NCBI RefSeq assembly: GCF_035575815.1 | Contig: NZ_DATLXO010000147.1 | Span: 1-64,000 of the forward strand | Length of the DNA: 64,000 nt | Reading direction: 5' to 3' | Source: Iamia sp035575815 | GTDB lineage: Bacteria > Actinomycetota > Acidimicrobiia > Acidimicrobiales > Iamiaceae | Shown here: piece after piece, positions 32,022 to 40,641 of the stretch | Layout of the letters: each line of letters starts with the position of its first letter | Numbering within the stretch: position 1 is the stretch's first letter | Made by a program: the position numbers and the translations under genes | Notes under the pieces: model-generated | What the model was told of the DNA's origin: nothing | Database searches by the model: none | Seen by the model: the letters and a program-made list of their open reading frames with translations, nothing else

Positions 32022-33664
32022 CCGCCACGCCCCGACGTCGCTCGTGGTGGGGCTGGGGATGGGAGGACCAGGCCGCCGGCACCAGCGAGCGTGCGACCTT
32101 GGCCCGCACCATGGCCGGGTTCGGCTTCACCCCCGAGGACCACGACCCGCCGGCGGTGGCCGACCTGGCCCTGCGCGCCAGCCGCATCCGTCCTCCTGAG
32201 AGCCTGGCTGGCCTCTGCTCCGATGACCCGTGGGAGCGCGCCGCGCACACCCACGGCAAGGCGTACCGCGACGTGGCCCGCAACCTGCTCGGCCGCCTCG
32301 ACGAGCCGCCCGACCTCGTCGCCCGACCCATTCGCGAGAGCGACGTGCTGGCCCTGCTCGAGTGGTGCTCCGACGCCGGCATCGCCGCCATTGCCTACGG
32401 CGGCGGCTCGTCGGTCGTCGGTGGCATCGAGGCGCGCGTGGGCGAGGGCTACGCCGGCGCCGTCTCCATCGATCTCACCGCCATGGACCGCGTGCTCGAG
32501 GTCGACCCGGTCAGCCGGGCGGCGCGCATTCAGGCCGGCGCCCTCGGCCCCGTGCTCGAGGACCAGCTGCGGCCCCACGGCTACTCGCTGCGCCACTTCC
32601 CGCAGTCCTTCGAGTTCTCGACCCTCGGTGGCTGGCTCGCCACCCGCGCCGGCGGGCACTTCGCCACCGTCTACACCCACATCGACGACCTGGTGGAGGC
32701 CATCCGGGTCGTCACCCCGACCGGGTTCAGCGCGTCGCGACGCCTGCCGGGGTCCGGCGCGGGACCGTCCCCCGACCGTCTGTTCCTCGGCTCCGAGGGC
32801 GCCCTCGGCGTGATCACCGAGGCGTGGGTGCGGCTCCAGGACCGACCCCGGTGGCGCGCCGGAGCGTCGGTGCGCTTCGCGACATGGGCGGCAGGGGTCG
32901 AGGCGGTCCGCGCCATCTCGCAGGCCGCGCTGTTCCCGTCGAACTGTCGCCTGCTCGACGGCACCGAGGCGGCCCTCACCGCCGGTGCCGTCGACGTCGG
33001 CGCCCTGCTCGTGCTCGGGTTCGAGTCCGCCGACCACCCGGTCGGCCCGTGGCTCGACCGGGCCCTGGACCTCACCCGGGCTCACGGGGGCGAGGCGCCC
33101 GACGGGCCGCAGCTCTCCGACGCCGGCGACCCCACCGCGTCGGCGGGCACCGAAGCGTCGGCCAGCCGGGAGGGCGCCGCAGGGGAGTGGCGCTCGACGT
33201 TCCTGCGGGCGCCCTACACCCGCGACGCCCTGGCCCGGATGAGCCTCGTGGTCGAGACGTTCGAGACGGCGTGCACCTGGGACCGCTTCGACGCCTTGCA
33301 CGCGGCGGTCACCGACGCCGCCACCCGCGCCGTGGCCGAGGTGTGCGGCACCGGGGTGGTCACCTGCCGCTTCACCCACGTCTACCCCGACGGGCCGGCG
33401 CCCTACTTCTCGATCTACGCCCAGGGCCGGTGGGGCGACCAGGTCGCCCAGTGGGATGCGGTGAAGGTGACCGTCTCCGAGGCGCTGGCCGCCGCCGGCG
33501 GCACCATCACCCACCACCACTCGGTCGGTCGCGACCACCGACCCTGGTACGACCGCCAGCGGCCCGAGCCCGTCGCCGCGGTGCTCCGCGCCGGCAAGGC
33601 CGTGCTCGACCCGGCCGGCATCTTGAACCCGGGCGTGCTGCTCGACCCCCAGCCCCGCCGGTAG
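32018..33664 (+). CDS. FAD-binding oxidase, alkyl-DHAP synthase-like
   Basis: The protein has 548 residues. The PCMH-type FAD domain is at about 95-275 (IAAIAYGGGSSVVGGIE, FSTLGGWLATRAGGHFATVY, RLFLGSEGALGVITEAWVRL). The C-terminal cap ends with ITHHHSVGRDHRPWYDRQ, the His-rich active-site motif of alkyl-dihydroxyacetonephosphate synthases that make ether lipids. This opens the possibility of ether lipid or plasmalogen-like synthesis, with PlsC and acyl-CoA ligase genes also nearby. Glycolate-oxidase-like activity is the alternative. Confidence 0.85.
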   Translation: MTATPRRRSWWGWGWEDQAAGTSERATLARTMAGFGFTPEDHDPPAVADLALRASRIRPPESLAGLCSDDPWERAAHTHGKAYRDVARNLLGRLDEPPDLVARPIRESDVLALLEWCSDAGIAAIAYGGGSSVVGGIEARVGEGYAGAVSIDLTAMDRVLEVDPVSRAARIQAGALGPVLEDQLRPHGYSLRHFPQSFEFSTLGGWLATRAGGHFATVYTHIDDLVEAIRVVTPTGFSASRRLPGSGAGPSPDRLFLGSEGALGVITEAWVRLQDRPRWRAGASVRFATWAAGVEAVRAISQAALFPSNCRLLDGTEAALTAGAVDVGALLVLGFESADHPVGPWLDRALDLTRAHGGEAPDGPQLSDAGDPTASAGTEASASREGAAGEWRSTFLRAPYTRDALARMSLVVETFETACTWDRFDALHAAVTDAATRAVAEVCGTGVVTCRFTHVYPDGPAPYFSIYAQGRWGDQVAQWDAVKVTVSEALAAAGGTITHHHSVGRDHRPWYDRQRPEPVAAVLRAGKAVLDPAGILNPGVLLDPQPRR

Positions 33665-33729
33665 CCGAGGCTGCGGGCTGCGGGGCGCGTCGTCCGGCGG
33701 CGTCGGTGCTCGTTGGCCAGACTGCGGCC

Positions 33730-35496
33730 ATGGTCACCTACGCCGATGCCGTCGACCAGCTCACCGCCCCGGGCGGGCCCTTTGCCATCGTCCCCGCCGT
33801 GGTCGACGGCGTGGAGATGCGGGTCTATGAGTCCCGCTTCTCGTCCCTGCGGGAGGTGCTGGCCATGGGCGCGGGCCACGGCGACGCCACCTTCCTGGTC
33901 CACGGCGACCGGCGGATCTCCTTCACCGACTTCGCGGCCGAGGCCAACGGCATCGCCGAGACCCTCGCGGCGCGAGGTGTGGTCCACCGTGACCGCGTCG
34001 CTGTGCTCTCGGCCAACAACCCCGAGTGGTGCGCGACGTTCTGGGCCACGGTGAGCCTGGGTGCGGTGCTCGTCGGCCTGAACGGCTGGTGGAAGACCGA
34101 CGAGGTGCTCTACGGGTTGGAGGACTCCGGGGCCAAGGTCCTCGTCGCCGACCGCAAGCGCCTCGAGCGCATCGCGGATGTCCTCGCCGCGGGCGCCCTG
34201 CCCGGGCTCGAGGTCGTGTACGTCGTCGACGCGGATCCGGGCAAGGTCGGCGGCGGTGACCGGGTGCACCCCTTTCCTGATCTCACCGACGCGCCGACGG
34301 CCACGGCTCCCACGACCCACATCGACGAGGGCGATGCCGCGGTGATCTTCTACACGTCGGGCACCACCGGTCGGCCCAAGGGCGCCATCTCGACCCACCG
34401 CAGCATGATCGCCAACCTCCAGAACACCGTGCTCAACACCGTCGCCGGGCAGATGGCCTCCGACGCCGCGGCCTCCGTCGCCCCGACGGCCGACGCACCG
34501 GCGGCCGATGCACCGACAGCCGACGGGGAGACGGAGCCGACCCAGACCGTCGGCCTGCTCACCTCGCCGCTGTTCCACGTGGCGGGGTGCCACTCGAACC
34601 TGGTGGTCGGGTTGCTCGGGGGTGTCCGGCTGGTGATGCCCGAGGGTCGCTTCGACCCGGCCGAGGTCCTGGGCCTCATCGAGCGGGAGCGGGTGAAGAT
34701 CTGGGCCACGGTGCCCACCATGGTGTGGCGGGTGTGCGAGGACCCGCGCCGGGGCGACTTCGACACCACCTCGATCGCCACCGTTGCCTTCGGAGGGTCG
34801 CCGTCGGCCGGCGAGCTCCAGCGCAAGGTGCGCGAGACGTTCCCGTCGGTGCGCACCACCAGCAACGCCTACGGGCTGACCGAGTCGTCGTCGGTGGCCA
34901 CCGTGCTGACCGGCTCCGAAGCCCTGGCCAAGCCGGATTCGGTGGGCCGGCCGATGCCGGTGGTCGACATCGGCATCGACGACGGATCCGGGGGATCGCT
35001 GCCGCCCGGTCGCACCGGCGAGGTCTGCATCCGGGGCCCGATCATCATGCCCGGCTACTGGGGCAAGCCCGAGGCGACGGCCGAGGCCTTGCGCGACGGA
35101 TGGCTCCACACCGGCGACCTGGGCCACCTCGACGACGAGGGTTTCCTGTTCGTCACCGATCGGGCCAAGGACATGATCATCCGGGGCGGCGAGAACGTGT
35201 ACTGCGTCGAGATCGAGAACCGCCTGGTCGAGCACCCGGGGGTGGCCGACGCGGCGGTCATCGGCGTGCCCCACCCGACCCTGGGCGAGGAGGTCAAGGC
35301 CGTCGTCTCGGTCGAACCCGGAGCGGGGCTCACCGAGGACGAGGTCCGGCGCTGGGTCGCGGCGGAGCTGGCCGACTTCAAGGTGCCGACCCACGTCGAG
35401 CTGCGTCCGGAGCGCCTGCCGCGCAACGCATCGGGGAAGCTGCTGAAGAACCTGCTCCGCGGCACCGGCGACGTCAGCCTGGCCGAGACCCTCTGA
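33730..35496 (+). CDS. Acyl-CoA synthetase (AMP-forming)
   Basis: The protein has 588 residues. ANL-superfamily motifs are in order: A3 FYTSGTTGRPKGAISTHRS, A5 SNAYGLTESSSVATV, A7/A8 DGWLHTGDLGHLDDEGFLF and DRAKDMIIRGGENVYCVEIE, and the catalytic Lys in LPRNASGKLLKNLL. It activates a carboxylic acid, probably a fatty acid, to acyl-CoA. A low-complexity Ala/Asp insert (about 245-270, repeated PTADAPAADAPTADG) is unusual and probably a surface loop. Confidence 0.92.
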   Translation: MVTYADAVDQLTAPGGPFAIVPAVVDGVEMRVYESRFSSLREVLAMGAGHGDATFLVHGDRRISFTDFAAEANGIAETLAARGVVHRDRVAVLSANNPEWCATFWATVSLGAVLVGLNGWWKTDEVLYGLEDSGAKVLVADRKRLERIADVLAAGALPGLEVVYVVDADPGKVGGGDRVHPFPDLTDAPTATAPTTHIDEGDAAVIFYTSGTTGRPKGAISTHRSMIANLQNTVLNTVAGQMASDAAASVAPTADAPAADAPTADGETEPTQTVGLLTSPLFHVAGCHSNLVVGLLGGVRLVMPEGRFDPAEVLGLIERERVKIWATVPTMVWRVCEDPRRGDFDTTSIATVAFGGSPSAGELQRKVRETFPSVRTTSNAYGLTESSSVATVLTGSEALAKPDSVGRPMPVVDIGIDDGSGGSLPPGRTGEVCIRGPIIMPGYWGKPEATAEALRDGWLHTGDLGHLDDEGFLFVTDRAKDMIIRGGENVYCVEIENRLVEHPGVADAAVIGVPHPTLGEEVKAVVSVEPGAGLTEDEVRRWVAAELADFKVPTHVELRPERLPRNASGKLLKNLLRGTGDVSLAETL

Positions 35497-35571
35497 TCTG
35501 ACCGCCGTCCCCTTGGCGCGAACCGACCCCGGCTCTCGGGTGGGGGGTGGGATCGCGTCACCTGCCCGTCA

Positions 35572-35624
35572 GTTCTTGCGCCGCGGTGCTGCGCCGGGCG
35601 CGCCGATCGGGCGCTAGAACGGCT
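35572..35624. repeat. Dispersed inverted-end repeat, family C, copy 1
   Basis: About 53 bp from GTTCTTGCGCCG to CGATCGGGCGCTAGAACGG. The two ends are near-complementary. A second copy lies 28 bases on, and two more at 57592 and 57685. Confidence 0.8.
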
Positions 35625-35652
35625 CGGCGGTGGTCCGGCCGGTACCCGTGTC

Positions 35653-35706
35653 GGTTCGTGCGCCGGGACGCTGGGTCGGGCGCAGCGATCGGGCGCAAGA
35701 ACGGCT
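35653..35706. repeat. Dispersed inverted-end repeat, family C, copy 2
   Basis: Starts GGTTCGTGCGCCGGGACGC and ends CGATCGGGCGCAAGAACGG. It has the same orientation as copy 1; both lie in the 373-base gap before the carotenoid oxygenase gene. Confidence 0.8.
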
Positions 35707-35761
35707 CGGTGGCGGGTGGGTGGTGCCGCCGGTGGGGCGGGCGGGTCGGCGGTTTGGCCGG

Positions 35762-35767
35762 TAGCGT
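35762..35767 (+). promoter_or_regulatory. Possible -10 box (TAGCGT) for carotenoid oxygenase
   Basis: The only clear TANNNT box between the repeats and the gene. It would give a leader of about 100 bases ending in AGAGGAGAG. Confidence 0.35.
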
Positions 35768-35869
35768 GGGCGCGTGGCCGGTGTGACGAATGGCATTGTC
35801 GGTGCTGGGCGGGTACCAGAGCGATGCCCTCGACCCGGCCGGTAACGCCTGACGACCAGAGGAGAGATC

Positions 35870-37342
35870 GTGGACATCGACCTGGTGGGCCGGGCCCTCC
35901 GCACCCTGCCCGACGACGACGACCACCCGTACCGGTCCGGTCCGTGGCGCCCCCAGCACGAGGAGTGGAAGGTCGACGAGCTCGAGGTCGAGGGCACCCT
36001 CCCCGACGACCTCGACGGGCTCTACCTGCGCAACACCGAGAACCCGGTCCACATGCCGATCGCTCGCTACCACCCCTTCGACGGTGACGGCATGGTCCAC
36101 GCCGTGGGCTTCGAGGGCGGGCGGGCCTGGTACCGCAACCGCTTCATCCGCACCGCCGGGTTCACCGCCGAGCAGTCCGCCGGGCGGTCGCTGTGGGCCG
36201 GCATCTCCGAGAGCCCGACCTCGGCCGAGCGCCCCGATGGCTGGGGGGCCCGGGGCCGCATGAAGGACGCGTCGAGCACTGACATCGTCGTCCACGCCGG
36301 CCAGGCCGTGACCTCGTTCTGGCAGTGCGGCGACCTCTACCGGCTCGACCCCCTCACCCTCGACACCGTGGGGGCCACGACGTGGGACGGCTGGTTCCCG
36401 CCCGAGGGCATCTCGGCCCACACCAAGGTCGACGAGGCCACCGGCGAGATGCTGTTCTTCAGCTACGGGCTGGAGGCGCCCTACCTGCACTACGGCGTGG
36501 TCGACGCCGACAACCGCCTCGTGCACCACACGCCGGTGCCGCTGCCGGGACCCCGCCTCCCCCACGACATGGCCTTCACGACCGACCACGTGATCCTCAA
36601 CGCCTTCCCGATGTACTGGGATGAGCGGCTCTTGGCGAAGGGCCGGTTCCAGCTGGCCATGCACGACGAGCCGAGCCGCTTCGCGGTGATCCCCCGCCGG
36701 GGGGGAGTCGACGACATCCGCTGGTTCGAGGCGGATCCCACCTACGTCCTGCACTTCACCAACGCGTACACCGACGGCGACGAGGTCGTGCTCGAGGGCT
36801 TCTACCAAGACGAGCCCATGCCCCGGCCCGATGCGGTGGCCGACGACATGTGGATGTTCCGCTACCTGGCGCTCGACTGGATGAAGACCCGCCTGCACCG
36901 GTGGCGGTTCAACCTGGTGACGGGTCAGACGACCGAGGAGCACCTCCGCGACGATCACACCGAGTTCGGCATCGTCAACGGTCGCTACGCCGGCAAGCGC
37001 CACCGCTACGTGTACGCGGCGACGGGCAAGCCGGGTTGGTTCCTCTTTGACGGCCTGGTGCGCCACGACGTCGAGAAGGGCGTCGATGAGCACCTGCGCC
37101 TGCCCGACGGCGTCTACTGCTCGGAGGTCGGCGTGGCCCCGAAGGAGGGCGCCACCGAGGAGGACGACGCCTACCTCGTCACCCTCACCACCGACGTGGC
37201 CAACGACCGCTCCGAGTGCCTGGTGCTCGACGCCGCCGACATCGCCGCCGGCCCCATCGCCCGGCTGAAGCTCCCCCAGCGCATCTCGAGCGGCACCCAC
37301 GCCACCTGGGCCCCCGGCTCGGCCCTCCCCGGCTGGGGTTGA
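35870..37342 (+). CDS. Carotenoid cleavage oxygenase family protein
   Basis: The protein has 490 residues from GTG 35870 (AGAGGAGAG just upstream). The seven-bladed propeller is recognised by four iron-binding His motifs: FDGDGMVHAVGF region, ISAHTKVDEATGEMLFF, LPHDMAFTTDHVI, and SGTHATWAPGS at the end. The opening PQHEEWKVDELEVEGTLPDD and GLYLRNTENP are typical. It uses non-haem iron and oxygen to cleave carotenoids, apocarotenoids or stilbene-like double bonds. Confidence 0.92.
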   Translation: MDIDLVGRALRTLPDDDDHPYRSGPWRPQHEEWKVDELEVEGTLPDDLDGLYLRNTENPVHMPIARYHPFDGDGMVHAVGFEGGRAWYRNRFIRTAGFTAEQSAGRSLWAGISESPTSAERPDGWGARGRMKDASSTDIVVHAGQAVTSFWQCGDLYRLDPLTLDTVGATTWDGWFPPEGISAHTKVDEATGEMLFFSYGLEAPYLHYGVVDADNRLVHHTPVPLPGPRLPHDMAFTTDHVILNAFPMYWDERLLAKGRFQLAMHDEPSRFAVIPRRGGVDDIRWFEADPTYVLHFTNAYTDGDEVVLEGFYQDEPMPRPDAVADDMWMFRYLALDWMKTRLHRWRFNLVTGQTTEEHLRDDHTEFGIVNGRYAGKRHRYVYAATGKPGWFLFDGLVRHDVEKGVDEHLRLPDGVYCSEVGVAPKEGATEEDDAYLVTLTTDVANDRSECLVLDAADIAAGPIARLKLPQRISSGTHATWAPGSALPGWG

Positions 37343-37352
37343 GGCTCGGCGC

Positions 37353-38291
37353 TCAGGTGCCGGCCAGGCGGGCGACGACGGGGGCGAAGGCCTCGAAGGA
37401 GTCGCCCTGGACCACGACGTAGGAGAGGTCCCAGCGCTCCCGGCGGGCCTCGAGATCTGCGCAGATCTCCTCCACGGTGCCGATGAGGGCGTGGGGGTAG
37501 TCGGCGACCTCGTCGGGTGGGATGCCGAACAGGGGCGCCATCATCTCAATGGTGCCGGCCCGATCGTCGGTGACGATGGTGGCGAAGTGCAAGGCGTTGA
37601 GCTCGATGTCGCCGTAGCGGTCACCAGCCGCTTCGCGGACCCAGCCGATCTTCTCGTCGGTGGCACCCGCAGTGCCGGACAAGGCGGCGTCGGCATCGAC
37701 CCGCCCGTTGGGGATCGACGGGTTGATGCCGACGATCTGGGCCTCTCGCCCGGCGAAGGACAGCACCCGCTTCATGCCGCCGCCGATGAGCAGGGGCGGG
37801 TGGGGCTTCTGCACCGGCTTGGGTAGGCCGTCGTAGCCCGAGATCGTGTAGTGCGGTCCGTCGTGGCTGAAGGCGCCGTCGGCGAAGGCGCCCTTCAGCA
37901 CCGCAACGGCGTCGATCATGCGGTCGACGCGCACCTTGGGCGGGTCCATGGGAATGCCCGACTGGTCGTAGTCGGAGCTCATCCAGCCGGCGCCGATGCC
38001 CAGCTCGAGGCGTCCGCCGGAGAGGAGGTCGATGGTGGCGCAGTCCTTGGCCAGCACGACAGGGTGGCGGTAGTCGTTGTCGTAGACGAGGGCGCCGACG
38101 CGCAGGGTGGTGGTGGCATCGGCGGCAGCCTGGAGGGCGATGGTGGGGGAGAGCTGGTCGCCGAAGTGGTCGGGGATGAAGACGGTGGAGTAGCCGAGGT
38201 CCTCGGCCTGGCGGGCCAGGCCCGACCACGAGGGGCCGTCGGGGGCGGTGGCGAGCTGGACGCCGAAGCGGAACGGGCGGGGGTGGGCCAT
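37353..38291 (-). CDS. F420-dependent LLM-class oxidoreductase
   Basis: The protein has 312 residues in the luciferase-like TIM barrel: RFGVQLATAPDGPSWSGLAR, STVFIPDHFGDQLSP, YRHPVVLAKDCATIDLLSGG, RLELGIGAGWMSSDYDQSGI. The motif pattern matches the mycobacterial F420-dependent subfamily I recall as MSMEG_2516-like. It would transfer hydride between reduced F420 and an unknown substrate. It converges with the carotenoid oxygenase gene with a 10-base gap. Confidence 0.88.
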   Translation of the reverse strand: MAHPRPFRFGVQLATAPDGPSWSGLARQAEDLGYSTVFIPDHFGDQLSPTIALQAAADATTTLRVGALVYDNDYRHPVVLAKDCATIDLLSGGRLELGIGAGWMSSDYDQSGIPMDPPKVRVDRMIDAVAVLKGAFADGAFSHDGPHYTISGYDGLPKPVQKPHPPLLIGGGMKRVLSFAGREAQIVGINPSIPNGRVDADAALSGTAGATDEKIGWVREAAGDRYGDIELNALHFATIVTDDRAGTIEMMAPLFGIPPDEVADYPHALIGTVEEICADLEARRERWDLSYVVVQGDSFEAFAPVVARLAGT

Positions 38292-38299
38292 GGGTCGTC

Positions 38300-38305
38300 A
38301 CGCTA
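38300..38305 (-). promoter_or_regulatory. Leaderless-type -10 box (TAGCGT) for the LLM gene
   Basis: Minus-strand TAGCGT ends 8 bases before ATG 38291. Confidence 0.5.
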
Positions 38306-38346
38306 CCGGTGACCAGGGGCGCGGGTGCTCAGAGAGGGTCGGCCAC

Positions 38347-38352
38347 TAGCCT
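38347..38352 (+). promoter_or_regulatory. Leaderless-type -10 box (TAGCCT) for the PBP gene
   Basis: TAGCCT ends 10 bases before GTG 38363, supporting this start over the GTG at 38309. Confidence 0.5.
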
Positions 38353-38362
38353 GCACACTGAC

Positions 38363-40390
38363 GTGAAGGTCCTCAAGGTGGTGCTCACCAACATCGGGCG
38401 GTTGATCCGCCTCGCGCTCATCGTGGGCGTGGGGCTCGTCACGCTCACGACGGCCATCGCCGTCGCCGCGCCCCGCATCGCCGAGATCGCCGGGTCACAC
38501 CGCTTCGAGCGGGCCGGGATCAGCCTGGAGACCCTCTCGGAGCGCTCCTACGTCTATGACCGCAACGGCGCCCTCTTGGCCACGTTCGTGGCCGAGGAGA
38601 ACCGCGTCCAGGTCGGCCTCGAGGACGTCCCCCGCACCGTCGTCGACTCGGTGCTCGCCGCCGAGGACTCCGCCTACTACAGCCACCAGGGCGTCAACGC
38701 CCGCTCGATCGGACGCGCCCTCACCGCCAACATCGAGAGCGGTGGCGTGGCCCAGGGCGGCTCCACGATCACCCAACAGGTGGTGAAGAACACCATCGAC
38801 GAGGACGACCAGGACTTCGCCCGCAAGGTGCGCGAAGCGGTCCTCGCAGTGGAGCTCGAGGAGGACTACACCAAGGACGAGATCCTCGAGCACTACGTCA
38901 ACACGGTGTACTTCGGCGCCGGGGCCTATGGGGTGCAGGCCGCGGCGGAGACGTACTTCCGCAAGGACGTGGGCGAGCTGTCATGGGCCGAGGGGGCGAT
39001 GCTCGCCAGCATCATCCGTTGCCCGGGGTCCTGCGACCCGTTCAAGAGCCGCAGCCGGGCCTCCAGCCGGCGCAACACGGTGCTCGACGCGTTGGTGATC
39101 ACCGGACGCCTCGGGCGCACGGAGGCCGACCTCAACAAGTTGGTCCCGCTGCCCACCGAGGCCTTCGAGCCCCGCCAGCCCAACGACTACTTCGTCGAAG
39201 AGGTCAAGCAGCAGCTCCTCGACGACGAGCGTCTCGGGTCCACCCCGACGGCCCGCTACAACCGCCTCTACGGCGGAGGGTTGCGGGTGTACACCACCTT
39301 CGACCAGCGTCAGCACCTGCTCGCGGTCCAGGCCCGCAACGACAACCTGCCCGTGAGCACCGGCGACGGCACCTTCGCGCTGCCGCCGGATCCTCTCACC
39401 GGCCTCACCCGCTTCGGCACCGCCGCGATGGCAGGGGTCGAGCCCGGCACCGGAGCGGTCCGCTTCCTCGTGGGCGGCCCCGGCTTCGACCGCTACCAGT
39501 TCGACCTCTCCCAGCAGAGCAACCGCCAGGTCGGTTCCACGTTCAAGACCTTCGTGCTGACCGCCGCCATCCTCAACGGGGCGACGCCCAACGACACCGT
39601 CGACGGTCGAGGGCCGTGCCGCGGCATTCCCGGTTACGAGAAGGAAGACGAACCGCCCGGCAACTTCGGCGGTGCCCGTGGTGGCACCGACACCCTCACC
39701 GAGCAGACCCTTCGCTCGTCGAACTGCTCGTTCCTGCGCCTCAACCAGATCGTCGGCCCCGAGAAGGTGGCCGAGGTGGCGCGCTCCATGGGCGTCACGG
39801 CCGATCTCAACCCCGAGAACGGCTCGATGGCCCTGGGCACCGATGGCATCTCCCCACTCGAGATGGCGGCCGCGTACTCGGTGCTGGCCAACGACGGCAT
39901 GCGCAACCCGATCTACTTCATCGACCGGGTCGAGGAGGCCGACGGCGACGTCGTCTTCGCCCACCGGGCCGAGCCGGAGCGGGTGTTGCCCACCGAGGTC
40001 GCCCGGCAGGTGACCTCGGTGCTCGAGAAGAACGTCGAGCGCGGCACCGGCACCCGGGCCGGCATCGCCTCGGGTCAGCCGGCCGCGGGCAAGACCGGCA
40101 CCACCAACAACGCGTACGACGTGTGGTTCGTGGGCTACACGCCGCAGCTGGCCACCTCGGTGTGGATCGGCGCCACGGGGGGCAACGTGCGCCTCAGCTT
40201 CGGCGGCGGCGGCGACCTGCAGGGCGGAAGGGCCCCGGCCCAGATGTGGGGTGCGTTCATGAGCTCGGTGACCGCGAACCAGCCCATCGTCGAGTTCACC
40301 CCGCCCGAACCTCCGGCCCGGAGCCAGCGCCTGTGCTTCGAGTCGGGGTTCCGCCGGTGCACCGACCCGTCACCGCTCGGGGGGCGGTGA
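38363..40390 (+). CDS. Class A penicillin-binding protein (transglycosylase/transpeptidase)
   Basis: The protein has 675 residues from GTG 38363. An N-terminal membrane anchor (LIRLALIVGVGLVTLTTAIA) is followed by the GT51 domain with LAAEDSAYYSHQGVNARSIG (catalytic Glu) and GGSTITQQVVKN. The transpeptidase domain has SxxK in VGSTFKTFV, SxN in RSSNCSFL and KTG in AAGKTGTTNN. It polymerises and cross-links peptidoglycan outside the membrane. Its TGA stop is part of a family A repeat. Confidence 0.95.
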   Translation: MKVLKVVLTNIGRLIRLALIVGVGLVTLTTAIAVAAPRIAEIAGSHRFERAGISLETLSERSYVYDRNGALLATFVAEENRVQVGLEDVPRTVVDSVLAAEDSAYYSHQGVNARSIGRALTANIESGGVAQGGSTITQQVVKNTIDEDDQDFARKVREAVLAVELEEDYTKDEILEHYVNTVYFGAGAYGVQAAAETYFRKDVGELSWAEGAMLASIIRCPGSCDPFKSRSRASSRRNTVLDALVITGRLGRTEADLNKLVPLPTEAFEPRQPNDYFVEEVKQQLLDDERLGSTPTARYNRLYGGGLRVYTTFDQRQHLLAVQARNDNLPVSTGDGTFALPPDPLTGLTRFGTAAMAGVEPGTGAVRFLVGGPGFDRYQFDLSQQSNRQVGSTFKTFVLTAAILNGATPNDTVDGRGPCRGIPGYEKEDEPPGNFGGARGGTDTLTEQTLRSSNCSFLRLNQIVGPEKVAEVARSMGVTADLNPENGSMALGTDGISPLEMAAAYSVLANDGMRNPIYFIDRVEEADGDVVFAHRAEPERVLPTEVARQVTSVLEKNVERGTGTRAGIASGQPAAGKTGTTNNAYDVWFVGYTPQLATSVWIGATGGNVRLSFGGGGDLQGGRAPAQMWGAFMSSVTANQPIVEFTPPEPPARSQRLCFESGFRRCTDPSPLGGR

Positions 40391-40460
40391 GCGAGCGCAG
40401 CGAGGGAACCAGGAGGTACGGGCTCTCTGACGGTGGAGCCTGCGGAGCCGGCAGCGCTCA
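40387..40460. repeat. Dispersed hairpin repeat, family A, copy 2
   Basis: Starts GTGAGCGAGCGCAGCGAGG and ends GCAGCGCTCA, with inner hairpin GGCTC...GAGCC. Bases 2-4 form the stop codon of the PBP gene, the same arrangement as at murF. Confidence 0.85.
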
Positions 40461-40518
40461 GTGGTGCCTCCCTACCCCGACCCCGGCGTCGATGCCCCAA
40501 ACACTCAAGCCGCACCAA

Positions 40519-40582
40519 TGAGCGAGCGCAGCGAGCGAACCAGGACCTACGGGCTCTCTGTGGGCGGAGCTTGCGGAGCGGT
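40519..40582. repeat. Dispersed hairpin repeat, family A, copy 3
   Basis: Starts ATGAGCGAGCGCAGCGAGCG and keeps GGGCTCTCTG and GGCGGAGC, but its right end diverges. It lies 58 bases after copy 2 in the same orientation. The ATG opens a frame beginning MSERSERTR that I do not regard as a gene. Confidence 0.8.
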
Positions 40583-40641
40583 CCGGGCCGCGCGGCCCGT
40601 AGTGTCGCCGCGATCCGCCCCCATCCCCCGAGAGGGACCCC

